Part shown: positions 9,125 through 18,153 of the stretch, in pieces
Numbering within the stretch: position 1 is the first letter of the stretch
Layout of the letters: every line of letters begins with the position of its first letter
Assembly (NCBI GenBank): GCA_028874215.1
Contig: JAPPLF010000080.1
Coordinates: 83,299-147,298, forward strand
Reading direction: 5' to 3'
From: Acidobacteriota bacterium
Lineage (GTDB): Bacteria > Acidobacteriota > UBA6911 > RPQK01 > JAJDTT01
DNA length: 64,000 nt
Translations under genes and position numbers: made by a program
The notes under the pieces: generated by a model
Told to the model about the DNA's origin: nothing
The model's database searches: none
Seen by the model: the letters and a program-made list of their open reading frames with translations, nothing else

Positions 9125-9352
9125 TCACCGGGGCGGGATCGAAATGAGCCTGCGCTCACGCTCCGCGGCGAACGCCAGCACTGCCAGGATGTCTTCCTGT
9201 TCCAATGCCGGGAAATCCGCCAGGATTTCCGACTGTGTCATGCCGGAGGCCAAATACTCAAGAATATCGTACACCGTAATCCTGAGTCCGCGAATGCACG
9301 GCTTCCCGCTCCGCTTGTCCGGCTCCAGAGTGATGCGATCCAAATGGTTCAT
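9125..9352 (-). CDS. DUF433 small DNA-binding-type protein (orphan antitoxin-like)
   Basis: The 75-aa protein carries the DUF433 signature: RITLEPDKRSGKPCIRGLRITVYDILEYLASG followed by an acidic helix (seen here as two adjacent blocks). DUF433 proteins usually pair with a DUF5615 PIN-like toxin in VapBC-like modules. No such gene follows here: only 48 bases separate its stop from the convergent NamZ-like gene. It is therefore an orphan, either a remnant or a protein working with a distant partner. Confidence 0.8.
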   Translation of the reverse strand: MNHLDRITLEPDKRSGKPCIRGLRITVYDILEYLASGMTQSEILADFPALEQEDILAVLAFAAERERRLISIPPR

Positions 9353-9472
9353 GCCTCAGAGTAGCCTAAGGCCGGATCAAGGGTCAAAAGGCCCCAAAGA
9401 GCGGCAACAAATTTCAGACTTGGTTGAGTCCACTTCGACTCTCCATCCAGTGCGGTCACAGGGGACTGCGCA

Positions 9473-10906
9473 TCAGGGATTCCCCGGTGACTGGGAAGAC
9501 GGTGGAGTCTGCGGGTCCGGAATGGACTCGTATTCCTTGAGAAGTTCGTTGAAGTCCTTCCGGTAGCGGATCACGTCCAGGTCCGAAGTCACCTGCTTCA
9601 GAATCCGGCGCACCAAGGGGACGTAGGTTTCCGGTTCCATGCGGATGGCTGCCGTCAGATGAACCATGGCCTCTTCCGGCTGCGATTGCACGGCGAAGAA
9701 TTGGGTCAGCCGGAAACGTCCCTGCGGCCGGTCGACGCCACAACGGATCGCCTCCAGAAAATGCCGTTGAGACCCGTCGTGTTCCTTGCGCTGATCCAAC
9801 AGCACGGCCAGACTGTAGTGAGCCCGGCCCTCCTGGGGACTGACCTTGATCGCCCGTTTCAGGAATTCCTCGGCCTTGTCCTTCATTCCCAGGCTCACCT
9901 GCATTGCGGCCATGTTGTAGAGAGTGCTGAAGTTCTCGTGGCCCAGGTCCAAGGCTTGCCCGTACGCTTCGACGGCTTCCTGGTGCTTTTTCTGGAAGCT
10001 CAGGACATCGCCCAGATTGGCCCACAGTTGATCGTTGTCCGGAGCCTCTGCCAGAGCCAGGCGCAAGTATCTCTCGGCGTCGGCATATCGCTTTTCCCGT
10101 CTCGCGATGAGCCCCAGGTTGCCCAGGTTCCACGCGTCGCCCTCGCCGGCCCGGGAAAGTCGCTTCTTCGCCTCGTCTGGATTGCCCAGCTCAAGATAAA
10201 GACCGCCCAGTTCCCGCAGAACCGCTGGATCATCGGGTTTCAGCCGTTCCGCCTTCAACATTTCCTGTAGTGCTTCTTTTTTCCGTCCGGCCTCCACATG
10301 GAGCAATCCCAGGCGAAACCGGGCCTGGAAATCCTCCGGATGAGCTTTGAGAAAGGCCTCGTAGTGGGCTTGAGCTTTCTTGTCTTGACCCAGCCGCTGA
10401 TACGCCTGCGCCAGATTGATGTGGGGCTGGGACGTGGAGGGGTTCAACTTCAGGACTTGTTCGAAAGCGTCGATGGAGTCCTGATCCCGCCCCTGTTGGA
10501 AATGAATGACGCCCAATAGATGCCAGGAGATGGGGTCCTGAGGATTGATCTGCAGCGCTCTGCCCAGATCCTCCCGCGCCGGCTGTATCTGTCCTTCTCC
10601 GAACCGGATCTGAGCCCGCATCTGGAGCCCCCGGGCGTCCTCGGGCTCCAGCTCGATGAGGGCGTCGAGGTGCTCGACCGCCTGATCCGATTTCTTCTGC
10701 TGGAGGTAGATCACTGCCAGGTTGTAACGGGCGGAGGCGAAGGCGGGAGAGATATGGACCGCCCGCTCGAAGAACTCGGCCTGCCGGTCGGAAAACTGGT
10801 CGGGGGTCCCGATCAGTTCCTCCCCTTTTCGGAACCACTCCACCGCGCGCCGGTCGATCTGGGCGCCTGCTTGGAACAACAGCCAGAAGGCAAGAAGGAG
10901 GCTCAT
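9473..10906 (-). CDS. Secreted tetratricopeptide-repeat protein
   Basis: The 477-aa protein has a short signal peptide (LLLAFWLLFQAGAQ), then about a dozen TPR units of 34 residues with the usual spacing (for example HINLAQAYQRLGQDKKAQAHYEAF, split here at the helix turn). There is no enzymatic domain. TPR arrays hold protein partners, so it is probably a periplasmic scaffold. It is the last gene of a three-gene operon after the PfkB kinase (16-base gap) and MTA phosphorylase. Its role with those cytoplasmic enzymes is unclear; co-transcription may be the only link. Confidence 0.85.
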   Translation of the reverse strand: MSLLLAFWLLFQAGAQIDRRAVEWFRKGEELIGTPDQFSDRQAEFFERAVHISPAFASARYNLAVIYLQQKKSDQAVEHLDALIELEPEDARGLQMRAQIRFGEGQIQPAREDLGRALQINPQDPISWHLLGVIHFQQGRDQDSIDAFEQVLKLNPSTSQPHINLAQAYQRLGQDKKAQAHYEAFLKAHPEDFQARFRLGLLHVEAGRKKEALQEMLKAERLKPDDPAVLRELGGLYLELGNPDEAKKRLSRAGEGDAWNLGNLGLIARREKRYADAERYLRLALAEAPDNDQLWANLGDVLSFQKKHQEAVEAYGQALDLGHENFSTLYNMAAMQVSLGMKDKAEEFLKRAIKVSPQEGRAHYSLAVLLDQRKEHDGSQRHFLEAIRCGVDRPQGRFRLTQFFAVQSQPEEAMVHLTAAIRMEPETYVPLVRRILKQVTSDLDVIRYRKDFNELLKEYESIPDPQTPPSSQSPGNP

Positions 10907-10922
10907 GATGGGTCCGTCCGAA

Positions 10923-11876
10923 TCAGGAGAGAATTTTCTCCCTGGGTTGCGCGAAGTCGTCGAAACGAGTCATTCGCTGAAGTTCATGGTAACGGATCTC
11001 GATTTCGGTGAGCGTCACCTCTTTGAGACGGTCCAGGGAGAAGCCCTCGACGGTGAAGCTGGCCATGACCGAGCCGAAGATGACGGCTTGCCGGAGGGCG
11101 CGGCGGTCAGACCGGCCGGTTCCGGCCAGATAGCCCATGAATCCGCCGGCGAAGGTGTCGCCTGCGCCGGTGGGATCCAGCACGTCGGCCAGGGGATAGG
11201 CGGGAGCGCCGAAAATGTCCAAACCGCCTCCCTTCTCCCGGCGGAACATGAGCGCCCCGTATTCACCCCGTTTGACCACCAGGATGCGGGGACCCCAGCC
11301 CAGGATCTTCTCGGCTGCCCGGATCAGGTTCGACTCCCGGGAGAGCTGCCGCGCCTCGCCGTCGTTGATGAGGAGGAGCCCCACCCCCTTGAGGGTCTCC
11401 AGCAGAGAGGTGAAGTGCTCCTCGATCCAGTAATTCATGGTGTCGCAGGCAACAAGTTTGGGCTTCCCGACCTGTCGCAGGACTTCTCGTTGCAGATCCG
11501 GATCGAAATTGCCCAGAAAGAGGTATTCGCTGCTTCGGTAATGCTTGGGGAGGTTGGGCCGGAAGTCGGCCAGGACGTTCAGTTGAGTGTCCAGGGTTTG
11601 GGGGTCGTTGAGGTCGTATCCGTAATGCCCGGACCAACGGAAGGTCAGACCCGGCAGGAAGTCGAGTCCGGCCAAATCGATGTTTCTGGACTCCAGAAGC
11701 GAGACATCCCTCTTTCTGAAATCACTTCCCACGGCCCCGACGATCTGGACTTCCGTGAAATAGGCAGCCGCAATGCTGGCAAAGGTTGCAGCGCCTCCCA
11801 GTGCCTCCTCCACCTTGCCGAAGGGGGTTTCCACGGAATCGTAGGCGACCGAACCGACGACCACGAGGGATGCCAT
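10923..11876 (-). CDS. PfkB-family carbohydrate kinase
   Basis: The 317-aa protein starts with a ribokinase-type N-terminus (VVVGSVAYDSV, then ALGGAATFAS) and ends with the PfkB signature DPTGAGDTFAGGFMG, where the Asp of GAGD is the catalytic base. It transfers phosphate from ATP to a sugar or nucleoside hydroxyl. The gene lies directly after an MTA/purine-nucleoside phosphorylase, so the substrate may be a released pentose or nucleoside; that is inference from context. AAAGGAG precedes the ATG. Confidence 0.9.
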   Translation of the reverse strand: MASLVVVGSVAYDSVETPFGKVEEALGGAATFASIAAAYFTEVQIVGAVGSDFRKRDVSLLESRNIDLAGLDFLPGLTFRWSGHYGYDLNDPQTLDTQLNVLADFRPNLPKHYRSSEYLFLGNFDPDLQREVLRQVGKPKLVACDTMNYWIEEHFTSLLETLKGVGLLLINDGEARQLSRESNLIRAAEKILGWGPRILVVKRGEYGALMFRREKGGGLDIFGAPAYPLADVLDPTGAGDTFAGGFMGYLAGTGRSDRRALRQAVIFGSVMASFTVEGFSLDRLKEVTLTEIEIRYHELQRMTRFDDFAQPREKILS

Positions 11877-11918
11877 CCTGTCTCCTTTTCGAATCCTTCC
11901 TCTATCCGGCGATCGCCA

Positions 11919-12779
11919 TCAGCCCAGGTACTTTCCCACGATGGGCTCCAGACGCCGGCGAACCTCCGCGGGGATGGAATCCGGATCGGTGATGATGGCG
12001 TTTTGGAGGGCGTGGTGGCAGGGACAATCGAAATCGCGGGGTATCCGGCTGACCGTCCGGGCAATCAGGCGCTTCGCGTTTTGGCTGTTCTTGTTCAGGT
12101 AATCGATGAGCATTTCCACCGTAACCGGCTCTTCTTCTTCGTGCCAACAGTCATAGTCCGTCACCATGGCCACGGTGACGTAGCAGATCTCGGCCTCCCG
12201 GGCCAGCTTGGCTTCCTGGAGGTTGGTCATACCGATCAGGTCCATCCCCCAACTCCGGTACAGACAGGATTCGGCGCGGGTGGAGAAGGCCGGGCCCTCC
12301 ATGCAGACGTAGGTTCCACCCCGCTTGATGGGTAGATCGATCTCGCCCGCCGCCTGCTGCACGACATCCATCAGGTGGCCGCAGATCGGATCGGCCAGGC
12401 TCACGTGAGCCACGATCCCTTCCCCGAAGAAGGTGGAGACTCGACTGAACGTGCGGTCTACGAATTGATCCGGGAGGACGAAGTCCATCGGCGCATGCTC
12501 GATCTTGAGCGATCCGACCGCGCTGGCGGAAATGATCTGCTTCACGCCAAGGCGTTTGAAACCGTAGATGTTGGCCCGAAAGTTCAATTCGGAGGGCAGC
12601 AGGCGGTGTCCTCTGCCATGCCGGGCCAGGAACGCCACCGGTTTGCCCTCAAGTTTCCCCAGCAGATAGGAATCGCTGGGATCCCCGAACGGCGTGGGCA
12701 CGCGCAACATGCGGCTGTTCTCGAGCGGCATATCGTAGAGTCCGCTGCCGCCAATGATTCCGACTCTCGCTTCGTCCAT
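11919..12779 (-). CDS. mtnP: S-methyl-5'-thioadenosine phosphorylase / purine nucleoside phosphorylase
   Basis: The 286-aa protein shows the MTAP/PNP family elements [30 protein letters not shown] (phosphate- and base-site region), [29 protein letters not shown] and the Asp in MVTDYDCW. It phosphorolyses methylthioadenosine, or another purine nucleoside, to base and sugar-1-phosphate in purine and methionine salvage. I chose the ATG at 12779; an upstream GTG at 12836 would add residues that do not align with the family. It is the first gene of the operon with the PfkB kinase. Confidence 0.9.
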   Translation of the reverse strand: MDEARVGIIGGSGLYDMPLENSRMLRVPTPFGDPSDSYLLGKLEGKPVAFLARHGRGHRLLPSELNFRANIYGFKRLGVKQIISASAVGSLKIEHAPMDFVLPDQFVDRTFSRVSTFFGEGIVAHVSLADPICGHLMDVVQQAAGEIDLPIKRGGTYVCMEGPAFSTRAESCLYRSWGMDLIGMTNLQEAKLAREAEICYVTVAMVTDYDCWHEEEEPVTVEMLIDYLNKNSQNAKRLIARTVSRIPRDFDCPCHHALQNAIITDPDSIPAEVRRRLEPIVGKYLG

Positions 12780-13117
12780 ATCTGGTTCCCAATAATATCT
12801 TGGATTTCCTGCCTTTACCCAAAAAACATCTTCCACACCGAGTTTTTCTGGCGAAAGAGACTAGTACGGGCAATTTTCTGCACACTCACAAAAACCAGTT
12901 CCGACAAGTCTCAATCTTCGAGGGCCGGCTGCATCCTGGTGAACGCGCAGCGTATCGGCAACGGATGCGGGAGGAGGAAACAGCAGGAGAGAGAGTTGGA
13001 GGAACGAATCGAAAAGCTTCGGCGGAAATCCGAGCCGGATCAGGAGCCCGACCCCGAAGACAAATGAGGTTGGCGTCAACCCCTGCTTATATAATTCCCC
13101 ATGTCAAACAAGGAGAA
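12780..13117. other. Divergent gap with a possible 42-aa ORF
   Basis: The 338 bases lie between the divergently transcribed mtnP and TonB-receptor genes. A plus-strand frame from GTG 12939 to TGA 13067 encodes a charged, helix-prone 42-aa peptide (KQQERELEERIEKLRRKSEP). It has no good ribosome site and may be chance or a remnant. A perfect TATAAT sits at 13090-13095, but the nearest -35-like hexamer (TTGGCG, 13070-13075) is only 14 bp away. Confidence 0.35.
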
Positions 13118-15907
13118 GTGAGGTTGAACGCCGGTTGTCCTGCCCTTGTGGTCTGTTTAGTCGTTCTATTTTCCCCCGTATCATCACTTCCGGCGATCGC
13201 CGAAAATACTGGCAAGCAGAAAGAACAATGCCTTGAGGTCCAGGTTCTGGATCCTTCGTCCGCGACGATGCAAGGCGCCACGGTCACCATCGGGGATCGG
13301 GAGGAGAGAACCGGCGACTCGGGTATTGCCTCCTTCTGTGGACTCGGCGCCGGGCCCCACTGGGTCATCGTGTCGGCGGCGAATTTTCAGGTCGACGAAG
13401 GCTCTGTGGACCTGTCGGAGGGTCGGGTCACCATTATCCTCCAAGCCCGGCTGGAGACGGAACAGGTGGTGGTCGTCGGCAGCCGCGCGCAGCCGCGGTC
13501 GGTGACGAAATCCCCGGTTCCCATCGACGCCATTCCATTTCGCGATGTCATGAGCCAGGGAGCGACCACGCTCGACTATCAGCTGCGGAACCTGGTCCCT
13601 TCATTCAACGTCGCCACGCACCCGATCAGTGGGGCCGCCTCGCTCGTGCGACCTGCAAGCCTGCGCAACCTGGCCCACGACCATACGCTGGTGCTGGTGA
13701 ACGGCAAGCGCCGCCACCGCTCGGCGATATTGGTCTGGTTCGGTGGCGTCACGGACGGCACGCAGGGATCGGACATCTCGACCATACCGTCGATCGCCCT
13801 GCGCCAGGTGGAGGTGCTGCGCGACGGCGCCTCAGCGCAGTACGGATCCGACGCCATCGCCAGCGTCCTGAATTTCCTGCTCAAGGACGCCCGCGAGGGT
13901 GGCAGCGTGGAGTTCAACACCGGAACCTATCGCGCGGGCGACGGCGATGCCTACAACGTCGCCGGCAATGTCGGACTGCCGCTCGGCGACAACGGCTTCG
14001 CCAACCTCAGCCTGGAGTATGGCAACGCCGATCCGACCGACCGCAGTGTCCAGCGCGCCGACGCGGCAGCGCTCATTGCGGCTGGCAACACCTCGGTGGC
14101 TGACCCGGCGCAGCCGTGGGGAAACACGACTAATGAGGACGACCTCAAGCTTTTCGTCAATTTCGGCCATCTGCACGCCAGCGGACTGCAGTTCTACGGT
14201 CACGCCAACTACGCGAACAAGACGTCGACGCAGGGATTCTACTTTCGGAACCCGAATACTCGGGCCAACATCTTCAGTCTCGACGGTGGCCAGACGCTGC
14301 TGGTCGGGGACGTGCTCGATGCGCGCGACGGAGTCCGCGACGGCTCAGCCGGCTGTCCCACCGTGAAAATCACCGGCCACACGCCGGATCAGGCGGCCTT
14401 GGCGCGGGTGTTCGCCGACCCGAACTGCTTTTCCTTTCAGGAGATCGCCCCGGGCGGGTTCACCCCGTCCTACAGCGGAGTGATCACCGACCTGTCGACG
14501 GTCGCCGGCCTGCGCCGCTCCGCGGCCAACGGCCTGACCTGGGACGTCAGCGCGAGCTACGGCGCCCACCAGGCGGACTTCTTTCTTTTCAACACCGTCA
14601 ACGCGTCGCTAGGTCCCGAAACCCCGCGCGATTTCGATCCCGGACTCTATCGGCAGGAGGAGGTCAATCTCAATTTCGATGTCTCTTATGCCGCCACCCA
14701 AATGGTCCACGTGGCCGGCGGCGCCGAGTGGCGGGACGAGCGCTTCACCATCCGCGCCGGGGAGCGCCCGTCGTGGGAGGTCGGTCCGTTCGCGGCGCAG
14801 GGCTTCGTCTCCGGGTCCAACGGCTTCGCGGGATTTCCGGATTACACGGCCGGTACCTGGACCCGCGCCAATGTTGCCCTCTACGGCGATGTGGAGCTGG
14901 GCAACCCCGACGACCGCTGGACCATCGGCGGCGCTCTACGCGTCGAACGCTTCGACGTATTCGGCGCGACGGCGAACGGCAAGCTGTCGGCCCGCTACGG
15001 GCTGGGCGGCGCCGTTTCCGTGCGCGGCGGCGTGAGCACGGGGTTCCGTGCCCCCACGCCCGGTCAGCAGAACACATTCAACGTGCAGTCGACCATCAAC
15101 CCCAGGACCCTGGACCTGGTCGATAGCGCCACCGTGCCGTCCACCTACAGAGCCGCGCAGCTGCGGGGTGGCCAGCCGCTTGATCCCGAGAATTCTACCA
15201 ACGCAACGGCCGGTCTCGTGGTCGACACCGGAGCATTTACTCTGACCGCCGACTACTTTCATGTCGCCGTCTCGAACCGCCTTGCGCTGTCACAGAACTT
15301 CACCCTCGGGGAGGACGAGCGCGCATTGCTCCTGTCGGAAGGCATCACTTCGGCGCGCACGCTGGCCTTCTTCCGGTTTTTCATCAACGACTTTTCGACC
15401 GGGACCCGGGGGATCGACATCGTTTCGACCTATGCTCCCCCCGGGCTGGGTGGCGACACGGTTTTCAGTCTGGCGCTGAACCACACCGACACGGAGGTGA
15501 CGGAAGAGTCGGACCTGCTTGGTCTCGGCGACGTGCTCGCCCTGGAACGGGGCGTACCGGAGACGCGATGGAATGTCGCCGTCAACCATCGCGCCGGCCG
15601 GGTTGGCCTGCTCGGACGCCTGCACTACTTCGGATCGTGGGTCGATCACCTCGACGCGCGGTCCGCTCGCGGCGCCGACGCGCAAGTTCTCGGTGGCCGT
15701 TTCATCGTCGACCTGGAGGCCAATATCGCACTGGGCCCGGGCGTGACGCTGGCGGTCGGCGGCCAAAACGTCTTCAACACATTCTCGGACCGGATGGACC
15801 TGTTCGCCGCGCGTTTCGGCCTGCCCTACAGCCAGTTCACGCCGTGGGGCCTGAGCGGCGGGTACTACTACGCCCGCCTCAAGTATTCGTGGGGGAGCAG
15901 TTTCTAG
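13118..15907 (+). CDS. TonB-dependent outer-membrane receptor
   Basis: The roughly 929-aa protein has a signal peptide, then a short carboxypeptidase-regulatory-like beta domain (VQVLDPSSATMQGATVTIGD) and a plug domain (LVLVNGKRR, VEVLRDGASAQYGSDAIA). A 22-strand-type barrel follows, ending in a terminal Phe, the usual assembly signal. It imports a ligand such as a metal chelate, cobalamin or oligomer using TonB energy. The start is uncertain. GTG 13118 and TTG 13124 lie just after AGGAG, with the TTG better spaced. ATG 13064 would add 18 residues. Codon choice (many cgc, gcg and gac triplets) looks different from neighbouring genes, which could mean transfer. No cognate transporter is adjacent. 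Confidence 0.9.
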   Translation: MRLNAGCPALVVCLVVLFSPVSSLPAIAENTGKQKEQCLEVQVLDPSSATMQGATVTIGDREERTGDSGIASFCGLGAGPHWVIVSAANFQVDEGSVDLSEGRVTIILQARLETEQVVVVGSRAQPRSVTKSPVPIDAIPFRDVMSQGATTLDYQLRNLVPSFNVATHPISGAASLVRPASLRNLAHDHTLVLVNGKRRHRSAILVWFGGVTDGTQGSDISTIPSIALRQVEVLRDGASAQYGSDAIASVLNFLLKDAREGGSVEFNTGTYRAGDGDAYNVAGNVGLPLGDNGFANLSLEYGNADPTDRSVQRADAAALIAAGNTSVADPAQPWGNTTNEDDLKLFVNFGHLHASGLQFYGHANYANKTSTQGFYFRNPNTRANIFSLDGGQTLLVGDVLDARDGVRDGSAGCPTVKITGHTPDQAALARVFADPNCFSFQEIAPGGFTPSYSGVITDLSTVAGLRRSAANGLTWDVSASYGAHQADFFLFNTVNASLGPETPRDFDPGLYRQEEVNLNFDVSYAATQMVHVAGGAEWRDERFTIRAGERPSWEVGPFAAQGFVSGSNGFAGFPDYTAGTWTRANVALYGDVELGNPDDRWTIGGALRVERFDVFGATANGKLSARYGLGGAVSVRGGVSTGFRAPTPGQQNTFNVQSTINPRTLDLVDSATVPSTYRAAQLRGGQPLDPENSTNATAGLVVDTGAFTLTADYFHVAVSNRLALSQNFTLGEDERALLLSEGITSARTLAFFRFFINDFSTGTRGIDIVSTYAPPGLGGDTVFSLALNHTDTEVTEESDLLGLGDVLALERGVPETRWNVAVNHRAGRVGLLGRLHYFGSWVDHLDARSARGADAQVLGGRFIVDLEANIALGPGVTLAVGGQNVFNTFSDRMDLFAARFGLPYSQFTPWGLSGGYYYARLKYSWGSSF

Positions 15908-15916
15908 CTTGCAAAC

Positions 15917-16759
15917 TCAGTCCTCCCACGGAACCGGCTCGACCACATACCGGCCCTCTTGGCGGCTCATGACTCCGGCCACCACGTCGGGATCATGGTC
16001 GAATAGCAGGAGCCACTTTTCCGCCGCCGCCCGGGAGTAGATACGTTTTCTGGTTTCGAGAGTGGTCAACGGGAAGAGATCGTAACCCATGATCCAGGGG
16101 AGCGGAACGTGGGCCGTGGTGGCGCAGAGATCGCCCAGGAAGAAGACGGTCTCGCCGCCGGACCGGACCTTGACCGAGTGGTGGCCGGGGGTGTGCCCGG
16201 GAGTGTGGACCAGCGAGACACCCGGGACGATCTCCTGCTCTCCGTCGACAAGCCGGAGTCGATTGGACTCCTGGAGCGGCAGCCAGTTCTCGGACCGGTA
16301 GGAGACCGCCGTCCTCTCGTTCCGGCCGGTTGCCGTCAGGTAGTCTTCCCGCGCCACGATGCAGGTGGCGTTGGGAAAGGTGGGCACCACCGCCTCACCC
16401 TCCCGGCGGGTGTTGCCTCCGCAATGGTCGAAATGGAGATGGGTGTTGATCACCAGGTCGACATCCGTCGGCTCCATGCCAAGGCGTCCCAAGCGGGCGA
16501 CAATGTCCGGCTCCTCGCCGACGCCGTAGATGTCCTGCTCCTTGGGGGAGTATTTCCGTCCGGCGCCGGTGTCCACCAAAATGGCTTCGTGTGGCGTGCG
16601 GATGAGCAGGCAGTTGAGTCCCAGACGAACCCGGTTGCGGTCGTCCGGACGCAGCTTCCGTTCCCAGAGGACTCTGGGCACGATCCCGAATACGGCGCCG
16701 CCGTCCAAGCGGATGGAACCGTCGGAGATGTGGCTGAGTTGGAACCTTCCCAGCCTCAT
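15917..16759 (-). CDS. Metallo-beta-lactamase-fold hydrolase
   Basis: The 280-aa protein has the MBL zinc motif as THLHFDHCGG and further ligands in HTPGHTPGHHS, FLGDL (Asp) and FDHDP (His). It resembles the lactonase/quorum-quenching and alkylsulfatase-like side of the superfamily, so it may hydrolyse a lactone or ester. The substrate is not readable. Its ATG overlaps the stop of the methylmalonyl-CoA epimerase gene by 4 bases (ATGA), showing translational coupling in the MeaB operon. It is convergent with the TonB-receptor gene, with 9 bases between them. Confidence 0.9.
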   Translation of the reverse strand: MRLGRFQLSHISDGSIRLDGGAVFGIVPRVLWERKLRPDDRNRVRLGLNCLLIRTPHEAILVDTGAGRKYSPKEQDIYGVGEEPDIVARLGRLGMEPTDVDLVINTHLHFDHCGGNTRREGEAVVPTFPNATCIVAREDYLTATGRNERTAVSYRSENWLPLQESNRLRLVDGEQEIVPGVSLVHTPGHTPGHHSVKVRSGGETVFFLGDLCATTAHVPLPWIMGYDLFPLTTLETRKRIYSRAAAEKWLLLFDHDPDVVAGVMSRQEGRYVVEPVPWED

Positions 16760-17169
16760 TCCCTCGGCGGGGCGGGGGCCTGGGTCAGTTCCACCAGGAC
16801 GCCGCCGGTGCTGCGCGGATGGATGAAGGCGATGAGGCGGCCTTCGGCTCCGGTACGCGGAACCTCGTCGATCAGGACCACGTTCCGTTCCCTCAACCGC
16901 CTGAGATCTTCACGGAGATCGTCGACTTCGAAGGCGATGTGATGGATGCCTTCTCCCCGTTTCTCCACGAAGCGGGAGATGACCGAGTCCGGTTCGGTCC
17001 CCTCCAACAATTCCACGGCCGTGTCCCCCACCGGCAGGATCGCTGCCCGGACCTTCTGGTCCGCGACGGTTTCGGTGGATTCCACTTCCAAGCCGAGGTC
17101 TTCGTAAAGGCGGGAGAGAGACTTCAGAGAGCGGGTGGCGATCCCCACGTGGGCCAGTCTTCGAATCAC
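16756..17169 (-). CDS. mce: Methylmalonyl-CoA epimerase
   Basis: The 137-aa single VOC/glyoxalase-fold protein has the family hallmarks LAHVGIATRSLK, VELLEGTEPDS, GIHHIAFEVDD and IAFIHPRSTGGVLVELTQ, carrying the His/Gln/Glu metal ligands. It interconverts (R)- and (S)-methylmalonyl-CoA in propionate breakdown or formation. It starts 2 bases after the MeaB gene ends and overlaps the MBL-fold gene by 4 bases. The methylmalonyl-CoA mutase itself is not in the window. Confidence 0.93.
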   Translation of the reverse strand: MIRRLAHVGIATRSLKSLSRLYEDLGLEVESTETVADQKVRAAILPVGDTAVELLEGTEPDSVISRFVEKRGEGIHHIAFEVDDLREDLRRLRERNVVLIDEVPRTGAEGRLIAFIHPRSTGGVLVELTQAPAPPRE

Positions 17170-17171
17170 TT

Positions 17172-18131
17172 TCAGGACCTCGATCCCGATCGCTCAAAGA
17201 TGCGATCCACCAGAGTATAGGGGTCCACCTCCCGATTGGCCATTTGCCGCGCCCATCGATCCAGTTCTTCCGATCCCAGGTCGTCCACGACTCGCTCGGC
17301 CACTCGGTCACGGATCATCTCAAGGACTTTCTGCCGGTAGAGGAAGACCCGTCGCCGGGAGGCCGTCTCGCGGCTGGTGAATCGCCGGAACGTCTCCACG
17401 GCTTCGGCCACCTCTTCGATTCCGTGGTCCCGTGTGGCCACGGTCTGAACGATGGGAGGGTCCCATCCGTCGTCACGCGCCGCCAGGGAGAGGACGGCGC
17501 GCAGTTCCCGCTCCGTCTTCATGGCTTCGGGGCGATCCGCCTTGTTGATGACGAAGATGTCTCCGATCTCCATGATTCCGGCCTTGATGCTCTGGATCTC
17601 GTCTCCCATGCCCGGGACCAAAAGGACCAGGACCACCTCGGCGGTCCGCACCACGTCGACCTCGTCCTGACCCACCCCTACCGTCTCTACCATCAGCCGC
17701 TTGAAGCCCCCCGCGGCCAACACCACCAGGGCGTCGTCCACTGCGCTGGAGAGCCCTCCCAAGCGTCCCCGGGTGGCCATGCTGCGGATGAAGACCCCCG
17801 GGTCGGTGAACAGATTCTGCATTCGAACCCGATCCCCCAACAGGGCGCCTCCCGAGAAGGGCGATGTCGGGTCCACGGCCACGATTCCCACCTTCTCGCC
17901 GGCGCCGCGATAGTGACGGGCCAGCGCCTCCACCAGCGTGCTTTTTCCGGAGCCGGGACTCCCGGTGATCCCGGTCACCCAGGAGCCGTCGGTCATGGGA
18001 AAGAGAGACTTGAGCAGGCTTCGGGTCGCAGGCGTCGGGGAATTCTCGACTTCGGAAAGGATGCGGGCGAGTTGACGGATGTCACCGCGGCAGATGTCGC
18101 GGATCTCGTCCAGTCGTTCCGGGTCGTTCAC
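17172..18131 (-). CDS. meaB: Methylmalonyl-CoA mutase-associated G protein MeaB (ArgK)
   Basis: The 319-aa P-loop GTPase shows Walker A (GSPGSGKST), the G-domain motif DPTSPFSGGALLGDRVRM with switch residues, VETVGVGQDEVDV and the base-recognition motif NKAD. MeaB gates cobalamin loading and protects methylmalonyl-CoA mutase from inactivation. Gene order MeaB-epimerase supports this over a role in arginine transport. The start is GTG at 18131; the MetE-like gene lies 22 bases upstream. Confidence 0.95.
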   Translation of the reverse strand: MNDPERLDEIRDICRGDIRQLARILSEVENSPTPATRSLLKSLFPMTDGSWVTGITGSPGSGKSTLVEALARHYRGAGEKVGIVAVDPTSPFSGGALLGDRVRMQNLFTDPGVFIRSMATRGRLGGLSSAVDDALVVLAAGGFKRLMVETVGVGQDEVDVVRTAEVVLVLLVPGMGDEIQSIKAGIMEIGDIFVINKADRPEAMKTERELRAVLSLAARDDGWDPPIVQTVATRDHGIEEVAEAVETFRRFTSRETASRRRVFLYRQKVLEMIRDRVAERVVDDLGSEELDRWARQMANREVDPYTLVDRIFERSGSRS

Positions 18132-18153
18132 CTTCTTGATCCGCGGCGATGAC

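Noticed and set aside
12375-13067. A 230-codon plus-strand frame ending in a charged peptide
   Set aside because: Most of it is antisense to mtnP. Only the last 42 codons lie in the gap, and these are listed as a doubtful ORF within the gap entry.
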